Shown here piece by piece: positions 13,017-26,200 of a DNA stretch of 64,000 nt. Origin of the DNA: Mimachlamys varia (lineage: Eukaryota; Mollusca; Bivalvia; Pectinida; Pectinidae); assembly GCA_947623455.1 (NCBI GenBank), contig OX392528.1, forward strand, positions 49,060,322-49,124,321, given 5' to 3'. The position numbers were made by a program, and so were the translations under genes. Position 1 is the stretch's first letter. Every line of letters starts with the position of its first letter. Under the pieces are notes generated by a model. The model made no database searches, had not been told where the DNA came from, and saw nothing but the letters and a program-made list of their open reading frames with translations.

Positions 13017-13689
13017 AATGTTTATTATAATTTATCATCTTTTATTATTATTATATTACCTTTTCCCTCTAAGGTACGCTGAGAATATGTTGTTTCCATA
13101 AAATGGTTTTCAAGTGGGATTTTCAACGTCTACCTCGATGAGACCTGTTCACAATTCATGATAATAGTACTTTATAATACATCTCGACAACAACCAAAGG
13201 CAAAATGTATTACAACAACAATGGAAAAGACAACACATACCACAGCGACAACATGAACAGATCAAGGTAACATACAAGTAAATGTCCCGTCCTCAAAGTG
13301 ATAATTGAGGTAGTGTTGGCAATCATAGCTAGGAATACAAATGAATTATTCAAAAACGTTCACTTTCACATCATACAAAGATACAGAATGTTTCCAAACG
13401 AGACCGGGATGGCGACCATAAAAGTTTTTTCCTCGGCCTGCATCTCTCCAATCTCTATGCCACAATTTTGCTAGGAGCTGAAATCTATCACACAAAAAAT
13501 CAATATTTCAGACAATGACAAGATATTCTTAAGCATTACAACATGATCAAAATATACTTAATATCATAACGCGAAGCCAGAATATCAGACAGCGTCAAAA
13601 GGACGAAGTATACGCCACAGTGCCATCACAGTAGACGAAACAAAAACCCAAATTCGAAAAAAAAATAAAAATAAAAAATGACTGGAGCT

Positions 13690-13910
13690 GATAAAATGTC
13701 ATAATACGAATTTATATAAAGACATGAGAATATATCATAATGCATAGTAATGTAAGGAGCTGTGGATATATCGTAATACAAAGTTATGTAATAAGGAGCT
13801 GGGGATATATCGTAATACAAAGTTATGTAATAAGGAGCTGGGGATATATCGTAATACAAAGTTATGTAATAAGGAGCTGGGGATATATCGTAATGCTTAT
13901 TTATGTAATA
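13690..13910. repeat. Short minisatellite (about 52-bp unit, about 4 copies)
   Basis: The phrase GTTATGTAATAAGGAGCTGG followed by GGATATATCGTAATACAAA is repeated in tandem, with a diverged copy at each end. Confidence 0.75.
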
Positions 13911-14271
13911 AGAAGATGATGAGTTTAGTCTTACATTTACCCGCTTTTAGCAACGGGTACGTTTTATACAGTACATGCATTTACATTTGTATTTCTATAT
14001 AGGCTAAAGACATTTGAATGTAAACATTACTGAAAAACACATGCGGCATTCATCCGTTTTGTATACACACACGGCGACTTGTTTTTCTTCTGGCGTTCAT
14101 AGTCAGCTTGGTAGTGTGTTTGAAGTGACCTAGTTAGATACATTCACCACAGCAGAGCGTGTCAGATACAAATGTACCTGTGCTTGTCTGTAACTGTATA
14201 AATCGTTACGTAACAGGTAACCATTTTCTGGTGTCGTGTGTGAGAAGGGAACAGCGTTTCTTTAGTTAGCC

Positions 14272-17200
14272 ATGGCTTCGCTGGGTAAATCGCTGAGGAG
14301 ACTGAGTGACCTGCGCGTTTACTCCCGTCGTTGTCCTAGAGCACGTGCCTGTCTCGCTATAATTACACCGCAATGGGGTATACGTATCAAGCCATTCTCC
14401 AGCTCTTCCGCCCGAAACACCATTTTCACAAGTCCGATTCCTGATATCAAAATCAAGGAAGAATCTTTGTCGGAATATCTGTTGCCAAAATTCGAACACT
14501 TTGGAAATAGGACAGCCCTTGTAAGTTAATTTTATTTGTTTTCAATTGTAAAAAGTGGTTTAAAATAAATATATAATATATAGCTTCGTTATGAAGCATT
14601 TTAAATTCAGACATTGTCTGTATTGTTTTTTTTTTTTAATTTGTTTTCCTGGTGTCTGTACTTTAAAACATTTTTTATGGCTTGTACAGGTGGATGATAA
14701 TGCCGGTAAAACGTACACCTACCTGGAGATGAGGGAGGCTGTGATCAAGTTAGGCAGTGCCCTACACAGGTTGGGGTACAGAAAGGGGGACGTGCTCTGT
14801 ATGTGTTCTACCAACAATACCGAGTATGCCCTTCTCATACTGGCTTGTGTGACCTCAGGCATTGTACTTACCACCACGAACCCGGCCTACACTTCCGGTA
14901 CGTAAAATACAAAATATGTATTTGACCCTGGACCGTCTATATATAGCGTACTGGGTACAGTGCTTCATTGTACATTCGCAGTGTAAGGATAAACGTCGAC
15001 ATCCTCAAAATTAAGGGCATTATAGTCTACGCTAACATAATTATGTGCTCTTTACCCCCAGACTATCATGGAGAAATATAAATACAAATATGACAGATAG
15101 CTACTTCCACGCCTTCTATTTAGTCGTGACTTGACAGGGGTGTAGGAAACTCAATCGACCCATTAAACACTTGGAATGCGTTTATAGCAGCCCATAAATC
15201 ATTTAAGAGTACATGTTATACAAATCAACAAAAACTGTTACTAACACGTACGTTTGTCATCATAGCGTATAATCAACAGAACCATGTTTCCTACACGAAT
15301 AGCATATTTCAATGGAAATATGTTGCCAACACATGTTTCATAATCCACAAAAAACAATGCTACCAACACATGCATCATAGTCGACCGAAAATATGTTAAC
15401 TAACACGTATGGCATAATCCATAGAAACTATGTTGACACACAGTTGCTTGAGTTTCTGTTAGTATATAAAAAAGTGACACACAGTTGCTTGAGTTTCTGT
15501 TAGTATATAAAAAAGTTTATATATATGGAGCCGCGGCCCATTATAGAATGTACATTACTGTCATGGGAGGCTCATTTCACACTTATATATTTATTATTTA
15601 CTGACAGAAACTCAAGCAACTGTGATTGACAAAACGTGTAGCATAAATAAAAAACTATGATATATTTTGTACCAACACGTGTAGCATAATCCACAGAAAT
15701 TATATTACCAACACGTGCGTCACAATCCACAAAAAAACTTTGTTACCAACACGTGAAGCGAAATCCACAGAAACTATGCTACAAACACGTGTATCACAAT
15801 CCACAAAAACTTTGTTACCATCACGTGTATCACAATCCACAAAAATTTGTTACCAACACGTGTATCACAATCAACAAAAACTTTGTTACAAACACGTGTA
15901 TCACAATCCACAAAAACTTTGTTACCATCACGTGTAACACAATCCACAAAAACTTTGTTACCAACACGTGTATCACAATCCACAAAAAACGTTGTTACCA
16001 ACACGTGTATCACAATCCACAAAAAACGTTGTTACCAACACGTGTATCACAATCCACAAAAACTATGTTAACAACACGTGTATCACAATCCACAAAAACT
16101 ATGTTACCCACACGTGTATCACAATCCACAAAAAACTTTGTTACCAACACGTGTATCACAATCAACAAAAACTATGTTAACAACACGTGTATCACAATCC
16201 ACAAAACAACTTTGTTACCAACACGTGTATCACAATCAACAAAAACAAGGTTAACAACACGTGTATCACAATCAACAAAAACTATGTTACCAACACGTGT
16301 ATCACAATCAACAAAAACTATGTTAACAACACGTGTATCACAATCCACAAAACAACTATGTTACCAACACGTGTATCACAATCAACAAAAACTTTGTTAC
16401 CAACACGTGTATCACAATCCACAAAACAACTTTGTTACCAACACGTGTATCACAATCAACAAAACCTTTGTTACCAACACGTGTATCACAATCCACAAAA
16501 CAACTTTGTTACCAACACGTGTATCACAATCAACAAAAACTATGTTAACAACACGTGTATCACAATCCACAAAACCTTTGTTACCAACACGTGTATCACA
16601 ATCAACAAAACCTTTGTTACCAACACGTGTATCACAATCAACAAAAACTTTGTTACCAACACGTGTATCACAATAAACAAAAACTTTGTTACCAACACGT
16701 GTATCACAATCAACAAAAACTTTGTTACCAACACGTGTATCACAATCAACAAAAACTATGTTACCAACACGTGTATCACAATCAACAAAAACTTTGTTAC
16801 CAACACGTGTATCACAATCCACAAAAACTTTTATACCAACGTACCAACACGTGTATCACAATCCACAAAAAACTTTGTTACCAACACGTGTATCACAATC
16901 CACAAAAAACTTTGTTACCAACACGTGTATCACTATCCACAAAAAACTTTGTTACCAACACGTGTATCACAATCAACAAAAACTATGTTACCAACACGTG
17001 TATCACAATCAACAAAAACTATGTTAACAACACGTGTATCACAATCAACAAAAACTATGTTAACAACACGTGTATCACAATCAACAAAAACTTTGTTACC
17101 AACACGTGTATCACAATCAACAAAAACTATGTTAACAACACGTGTATCACAATCAACAAAAACTATGTTACCAACACGTGTATCACAATAAACAAAAACT

Positions 17201-20200
17201 TTGTTACCAACACGTGTATCACAATCCACAAAAACTTTAATACCAACGTACCAATACGTGTATCACAATCCACAAAAAAAATTGTTACCAACACGTGTAT
17301 CACAATCCACAAAAAACTTTGTTATCAACACGTGTATCACTATCCACAAAAAACTTTGTTACCAACACGTGTATCACAATCAACAAAAAACTTTGTTACC
17401 AACACGTGTATACCAATCCACAATAACTATGTTACCAACACGTGTATCACAATCAACAAAAACTATGTTACCAACACGTGTATCACAATCAACAAAAACT
17501 ATGTTAACAACACGTGTATCACAATCAACAAAAACTATGTTAACAACACGTGTATCACAATCAACAAAAACTTTGTTACCAACACGTGTATCACAATCAA
17601 CAAAAACTATGTTACCAACACGTGTATCACAATCAACAAAAACTATGTTACCAACACGTGTATCACAATCAACAAAAACTTTGTTACCAACACGTGTATC
17701 ACAATCCACAAAAACTTTAATACCAACGTACCAATACGTGTATCACAATCCACAAAAAACTTTGTTATCAACACGTGTATCACAATCCACAAAAAACTTT
17801 GTTACCAACAAGTGTATCACAATCAACAAAAAACTTTGTTACCAACACGTGTATCACAATCCACAATAACTATGTTACCAGCACGTGTATCACAATCAAC
17901 AAAAACTATGTTACCAACACGTGTATCACAATCAACAAAAACTATGTTAACAACACGTGTATCACAATCAACAAAAACTATGTTAACAACACGTGTATCA
18001 CAATCAACAAAAACTTTGTTACCAACACGTGTATCACAATCAACAAAAACTATGTTACCAACACGTGTATCACAATCAACAAAAACTATGTTACCAACAC
18101 GTGTATCACAATCAACAAAAACTTTGTTACCAACACGTGTATCACAATCCACAAAAACTTTAATACCAACGTACCAATACGTGTATCACAATCCACAAAA
18201 AACTTTGTTACCAACACGTGTATCACAATCAACAAAAAACTTTGTTACCAACACGTGTATCACAATCCCCAATAACTATGTTACCAACACATGCGTCACA
18301 ATCCACAAAAACTATGTTACCAACACATGCGTCACAATCCACAATAACTATGTTACCAACACATGCGTCACAATCCACAATAACTATGTTACCAACACGT
18401 GTGTCACAATCCACAAAAACTATGTTACCAACACGTGTATCACAATCCACAAAAAAAAACCTATGTTACCAACACATGTATCACAATCCACAAAATCTTT
18501 GTTACCAACAATTATTCACAGATTTTAAATGTTTTGAATCATAAAAGGTATAAAATTACGACAATGTAATATATATTGTCATTTCATTTCAAGGTAATAT
18601 ACATTTGTAATTTCTTATTTCAGGTGAACTTGCACGGCACCTCAATCATTCGAGCACTTCCGGTGTTGTCGTCATCGAATCATTGTTGCCGACTCTTCAG
18701 GAGGCTATTGAAAGTGATGTTAACCTTAAAACAAATATTAAAGTAAGTTCTAGACAGTACCAGTACAAAGGAAACAACTGATAGAGGCGTAGCCTGTAGT
18801 TAAGTCCTCTTCATATATCACTTCCTCAAAATTTAAATAAAATAATGTAAGTTTCAAATAGCATATGTACTTTTCAGTATTCAAGAATCGGCCTTAATTA
18901 ATGAAATCAAACGAACAAAAGAAAATGATAACAATCTGATTAAAATTATCTGTTACATGACCCGTCATTTCGTATCAGGCGTGCATAGATGATTTGGTAC
19001 AAAGTTAGCAGAGTTGTGTTACAGACGCTGCAGCCTGTATTTGAAATCAATACAAATGAAATCGATTACCAAAATGTCAACAAAGACAATACATGTATAT
19101 ATATAGCAGTGTCAGAAAAAATATACATTCATAACTCACAATTGAGATTTACCTACAAACAACGGACCTGGGAGACCTTAAGGAACACCCAATCGACTGG
19201 AGTGACGTCATAACTTACATGTATACAATGTAGCACAACACATCGAATGCTAAACACGTGTGTCAACTTTCCTCTAGAAAGATAGCGTTTGTGGTTGTCT
19301 AGACTGTTTTCAATAATGTTAGTAATATATATATACAAAGATATAAGCGTTTTATGTACATGTACAATGTATTTTGTTATATATATTACCTGCCGTTTAT
19401 TCCATAGAATGTAATAGTGGTTGGTGAAAAGGATGGATACCGCTCGTTCTCAAACCTACTCGACGATGACGGGACTTGCTTCCCTGACAACCTCACGTTC
19501 AATCCAAAAGAGGACGTGGCACTGTTGCCCTATTCCAGTGGGACCACGGGGCTACCTAAAGGGGTCATGCTGTCACACAGGAATATAGTATCCAACCTAC
19601 AGCAGACGAGGTATAAGGTCGAAATATCATGTTGTTATTCATTCTGTAACTGCCTTTTTTTAAAGGCCCAATATACGTAACTTCAGATTTTTTTTCGTGA
19701 TTCTGAAAAATTATGAAAAAAAAATCCATTTGATAACCATGCAAAAATAAGCCAAAAACGAAGTTAACCTGAGCTGTAACTAACAAGAAACTATTGACAG
19801 AAAAATCCAAAGAACTGCAAATAACTCAGGTGGGACCCACTTCATCAACAAGCCGAATGTAGAAGACAGCTCGAAATGGACGCGGGTTTACAAATTCCGA
19901 GGTTTAACTGCTGCTGTACCGGTAACCGCGAAAGAATTGATCTTGAATATTGCTGATATCAGTTAAACTTAAACTAAATCTATAAATATGATAAGTTATT
20001 AGGCTTGATTTTCGCTTCAAGTTTTGACGAAAGTAACGCATATTTGGCCTTTTTAAAATAACGTTATCAATTCTACACATCTTTCTGCTAGCCTTTCTTT
20101 TGATAGCTGTCGTGTGTTAGTGAAAACCTTAACTCTGCTTATTCTGATCGTGATTTGATCGCGTTCCTCGTTGTAACAAATTGGTTTGGTAAACACTGAA

Positions 20201-23200
20201 CTGTCACACTTAATATGTATGTGTATAACTTGTAGTTTTCAATATATTGATTACACATCGTTTTCCCCGACCAATTGTATCTCCCCATCGCCTATATTAC
20301 ACAGCTTCAAGGGTTTGAAAACCCCGGGGCAGCTTTTCGTCTCCCATTCTTCCATGTTCTAGATATCTGAACATTGTATATGTGTATACATGTAGTTTCG
20401 TACCTTCTTTCATTCTGTAAATACATACTTTAGTTAATACATGTATATATCTTACAATGAAGGACAGAGAGAAATGCAAGCGTATACTTAGTTGCACTAG
20501 TACATCTACATATAACATACATGTACATGTACATTTATGTAACCATCAATTATAATCCTATATTGCAATATCTACCCTTTTTGTTCATGCAATGCTATGT
20601 AATATGAAATATCATATAAAGAGAAGAAAACATAAAAAAATAGCTATGTATTATATATTGTTTTAAAATGTAGAAATTGTTGTTTTTTATTTAAATAATG
20701 TTTAAATTTGTTTATTGAATCAAATGATGATCTCTATAGTGACGTTTTATGCTGTATACTAGAAATATAGCGTGATCTAAATATATCTTCACTACAGACC
20801 ACAACACGTCATAAAGGCTGATGACGCAGTCCTCTGTCTTTTACCGATGTTCCATGCGTATGGCATGATTTTCATTCTTCTGAACACCTTGCAAGATGGC
20901 GCTAAACTGGTCATATTGCCGTTGTTCGAACCAGGATCCTTCCTCACCTCTATCCAACAACACAAGGTATATAATACGTAATTGTTTACCAAATTTAATA
21001 TTTCAACATTGCCACCTTATGCTTTTAAAAACACGTTCACTCGTTTTGTATAATTTGTAAACATAGTTATGGAAGAAAAGCAATATTATTTTTCAAACGC
21101 GAAATGTGAAACTTTGCCCCGACTGGACAAACTGCTCGAGGTGTTTGGAATAACCATGCAGTGTTCAGCCAAATTTATGGACATAACATCGCTGTAATAT
21201 CACTGCGGTCCGTGCTCAATATATAAAAAAATAAATGAAAGTCGTATTTGGAATGCTACGAACACCTTTCCTTACCTGATCTACTTTCTTCCGCTTCCGA
21301 ATAGAGACCACTGTGTTCACAGTTTAGAGACTCCATGTGGCGCTAGGACACGGTGTATATGTTTCATGGATTGCTGTCATGATTACCTTAAAAAATACAT
21401 CTGAATCGACTGGTACACGAAACTCTTCCAACCTCCTGAAACCTTACGTATCTTTAAGATATATATATATATTGTATATCAATATTTCTTGTTGGTTTAA
21501 TAGGTAACCATCCTCTACATGGTACCACCCGTGGCTCTGTTCCTAGCCAGACACCCCCTCGTGGACAAGTTTGACATTTCAAATATCCGTTCCCATCTGT
21601 GTGCAGCTGCTCCTCTGGGGGAGTCATTATGTAGGGAGTATGAGGACAGACTGAAATATCCCGTTGTTCAAGGTAATTACTTCATTTCGTATTATCACGG
21701 TAACCATGGTAACTTATACTTATCTGATAGACAACTTTTCGCGCCATTTGTTCAAAAATTTATGCGCGCCGCCATTACGGTGTCACGTGATCGGCGTCCA
21801 TTACCTCCGTGACGTTTGACAGCTTCGTGATAATGAGAGAACGAAACATGAACTGTAATAAATAACGGAAGATTTTTGTTTAGAAAAAAATGGCTGTTTG
21901 TTCATTCTAGAATGATATTCCTGTTGGTGACTATTTTGAAAATGGGAAAACGGGAAAACTCGTTTTCGTACTAAAAATAGCAGCCAAGCATATCGCTTAT
22001 TTCATCCGTAGCTATACATCCGGCCGGGATATCCCGTTTATAGCTATACAATTCAAACCAACATGGCGGCGGCATCGCCTGCAAGAAAAACCTGTGGGTT
22101 GTGTTTGAACAACAAAAGGGACAATAAGTCTTTCCAGATATTGACATCAGCAGTCATGCCTATAGAAATATACTTAGATAAAATTATCTAATTCAAGTAC
22201 AAGGGAAACGACCATTCTGATTGGTTGAGACGTCTATTCCGGAGAACAAGCTTATCCGTCTGTTCCCAGCCCACGGAACACTAACGCAAGAGCAGTTCAC
22301 ATGGATTTCTGACGATGACTTATTCGATTCGCTTGTGAAATTAACTTAAGTATATTTCCTTCATTATCAAGCATATGACTAGCATTTGTGTATTGTTATG
22401 TGGCTGAACTATCAGATCTTGGTACAATACTTGTAGGCTACGGAATGACAGAGCTGAGTCCGGTAGCTACGATAGACACCAAACCGCCACACCATATAGG
22501 AACGGTGGGGCCATTGGTACCCAACTCAAGCGCAAAGGTATCTCATCTAATTAAATAAACGTCTATCTGTCGCTTTATTAAACATTTTTGAATATGTATT
22601 AATAACATTTTAATAACATTTTATAACATAGACATGAATTTAACTAACAACCATTAGCTGTTTGACAAGTTCATATTCCCGTTGCAAAACTTTGAGAACT
22701 CTCCATTTCGCCCTTGAGAGGCGAAAGATTTTTTTGCTTAAATGGTACACAGGAGTTCTACCATCACAACGGAGTCTTGTTAATGGAAAATGCATGCAAA
22801 CTTAGTAATTACATTAGACTTGATAAGAAAATGCATGTAAATTTTATACTTAGAAACTTCTGCAAAGATTTGTTCAAGTAAGGTGAGTAAAGGGTAGGTA
22901 TCTTTTTTCCTTTGATTAAACAATGATTCTGCCGACTTTTTTTTAATATTTTGAAAACGTGTGTTATTCTTTTCATGTGAATTATCGATATCGCTTATGC
23001 CTTCTGGTGGGAGAAAAAACACAAATGGCAAATCGAAATGATACTTCAAAATTAAGTTGTAGAAAGAATTAATCTAAAGTTACTAAAAAAAAGTACTTGG
23101 TTGAGAGATCTGATCTCACAAACAGGTAAAAACTGTTCAAATACAATTTTCAACGCAATGACGCATCAATGAAAACAAGTTAATAAATTATTTCTAAACT

Positions 23201-26200
23201 AATCAACAGTTACCCAACAGTCATACTTCTGAGGTGATAACGCAAAGGCCATTTACTGTGTAGAAATACAATTTGTATTAGTGTTTCCTCCTGGAATGAC
23301 GAACTAGTGATATACATGTATATTAATGCAACAGCGTATAGTATAAATACTACTTCTCCAGAGTGGCTAGTATCATTTATACGAAAAAGAACCCCTCTTA
23401 TATGAATAATATTATTGTTGCATAATTATGAACTTTCGAGTGATATTCAAAGATGACGTAACATACATATGGTATATATAGTAAAATATGGATTTACATT
23501 TGATTTATTGTTGCATATGAACTTTCGATATTGTACAATATGGATTCATATGGACCTCTCCAAAGGTCGTGTGCCCGGAGACTGGGGCTGAACTTGGACC
23601 AGGGGAGACAGGGGAGCTGTGTTTTCGAGGACCACATGTCATGAAAGGATATTTAGATAATGAGAAGGCAACACACGACATGATCAAAGACGGCTGGCTT
23701 TATACAGGTTTGATGTTTTACGTTACAACCAGGGTCATTTAAAGACAAACCACCGATGTATGCGATGTGGGTGATGTGTTGAATGCGTGTGTATTTGGGA
23801 GGCTGCGATATGTTCTTGAAAACCTCCTTGTGATAGCCTGGATCTCAATCTGATTAAAACCAGATCTGAATTTCACTACGTAACAGTACAGGTAAGGTTC
23901 AAACGGGGTGTCCCTGTACTGTTACGTAGTGGAATTCAGATCTAGTTTCGATAAGATTGTCTGGATCTTTTGCTTATTATCCCCTCGCGACGAAAGTCGG
24001 GGAGGGGATATAACGTTCCGTTCGTACGTACGTACGTACGTATGTTCACTTTTTGTTAGCGCTCTTGCGACTTCATTATTGAACGGATTCTGACGAAACT
24101 TTCTATATGGGTCCAGCATGGTAATAACTCGAACGAGTTTTTCAGGGTGCCAAGGTCAAGGCCAAGGTCACCGTTACTATTTATAGAAATTCTTTGTCAG
24201 CACTCTTGCAACTTCATTTCTGAACAGATCCTGACCAAACTTCATATATGGGTCCAGCATGGGAATACCTCGAATAAGGTCGTGTTTCAGGGTGCCAAGG
24301 TCAAGGTCAAGGTCAGCGTTACTATTTATAGAAAGTCTTTGTCAGCGCTCTTGCGACTTCATTTTTGAACGGATCCTGACTAAACTTCATATATGGGATT
24401 AGCATGGGATACATATGTACCTCGAATAAGGTCGTGTTTCAGGGTGCCAAGGTCAAGGTCAAGGTCACCGTAACTATTTATAGAAAGTCTTTGTCAGCAC
24501 TCTTGCAACTTCATTTCGGAACGGATCCTGACCAAACTTCATATATGGGTCCATGGGACTACCTCGAATAATATATACCATATTTATCCGGCAATGAGCC
24601 CATGCCTGATAATAAGCCCATCCATGTCTATTACAGTTCAGTGCAAATGACAACTGATGTTATTTCAATGTCCTGCAATAACCCCAAACCCCATTTTGCA
24701 TCAGAGTTCATGTATTAGCTCGCGAGGGGATTTGTATCGTTTGCGATGCCTTGTTTAAAGTACTACCAGACTGCAGTGTAGTGCCAAAGGCACCCAGCAT
24801 AACACTACATCCGGTCAAATTATATTGACAACGGGTTAACCATTCTCTCCACTCCCATAATGCTGGTTGCAAAGCATGGAGAAGTAGCTCCCGTTGTTTC
24901 CGACTTTGGTATGTTTCAACCAGGGGACAGAGCCCAAAGTCTTCCTTACAGGGGCGAACACCCATGGCCAAAAGTGAGGTAGTGTCAATGAAGACATCAA
25001 GAAGAAAGGAGAAAGTTGTTTAGAAAGAAGAGAAAAGACGCGATCCGAAATTCAGTGGGAGTAGCAGGTACAATGCTTAAGCTACCTGTTGACAGAAAGT
25101 TGTACCTGCACTAACGCCTAATAATAATATACAATTTATAATATGTTTGACATGTCTTGCGATTATAAGGAGGTCACTAGTAGCAATAATATGACGTCAT
25201 CGTAAGACGATATTATAAGGAAAAAAATAGCATTTCCTGTCTGAATATTGTCTAAAGTAAACATTTCAATAAAATGTCTAATGTATCATATACTTTAAGA
25301 ATGTATTTAAAAAAGAAAGACAAAGGGAACACGACCAGGCGTTCCAGAAGTGTATTCTTCGACAATATTCAACAGTATAAAATTAGCATTTACAAAAGTA
25401 TGTTTTTGCACTCATCGTAATTTCTTGTTAAAGACAATATTGTCACATGTACAAGTCACATTTCCATGACGAAGCATATATTGTAAGTTAAAGGCCCAAT
25501 ATACGTAACTTCAGGAAATTTGTTGGGATTCTGAAAAATATTTTTAAAAATCCAGTTGATAACCATGCAAAAATAAGTCTAAAACGAAGTAAACCTGAGC
25601 GGTAACTAACAAGAAACTCTTGACAGAAAAATCCAAAGAATTGAAAATAATTAAGGTGGGGCCCATTTCAACAACGAGACGAAGTTAGAAGACGGTTCCA
25701 AATGGACGCGTGTTTACCAATATTGACTTCTGCTGTACTGGATTCATCTTGAATATTGCTGATTGCTTGATTTTCCCTTCAAGTTTTGCCGAAAAGTTAC
25801 GTATATTGGGCCTTTAATATTCCTGGATGTATATGTTCTCGGCCTTTTCTGATCTTACACAGGTCGCCCCAGCAGAGCTCGAGGATATGTTGCTGGGACA
25901 CCCGGGGGTACAGGACGTAGCTGTGATAGGAATGCCAGACGAGAGAGCAGGGGAGGTCCCCCGGGCCTACATAGTGCCCAATCCAAACGGAAAGGTCACA
26001 AGGGAGGAGATATCAAAATTTGTTGAAGGTAATTTTAAAAGAGAATGCTGGATGGTAGTTCGTTGAATACAAAGAGAATAAATGATAGAAAACGCAGAGA
26101 AAATAATGTAGAGGAATCGCTAAAATATTCACGAAATAAATTACACTTTACAATGTTTTAAATTATTTGTTGCAAATATTATTAAATATGGCTATTGGCA

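Larger units (their letters stand above)
12338..14271. other. Intergenic region between the two synthetase genes
   Basis: Starts with the presumed 3' UTR of gene 1, including a G-rich tract near 12368-12388. It then holds a degraded repeat (GGGGCGGATCCAGAAATTTT near 12623), AT-rich sequence, and the tandem repeat at 13690-13910. The last 300 bp should contain the promoter of gene 2. No other exon seen. Confidence 0.5.

Noticed and set aside
15660..18515. CRISPR-like array
   Set aside because: Units are contiguous 36-mers without unique spacers, variation is spread along the unit, and the context is a eukaryotic intron.
15740..18544. Many long open frames on both strands (up to about 657 codons) with a 12-residue repeat such as [12 protein letters not shown]
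   Set aside because: The frames come from a 36-bp satellite whose unit is a multiple of three and lacks stops in several frames on both strands. There are no splice signals or non-repeat domains, and it lies inside an intron of gene 2.
24708..24971. 87-codon - strand frame as a possible gene in gene 2 intron 8
   Set aside because: It coincides with a dispersed SINE-like repeat and has no splice partners or recognisable domain.
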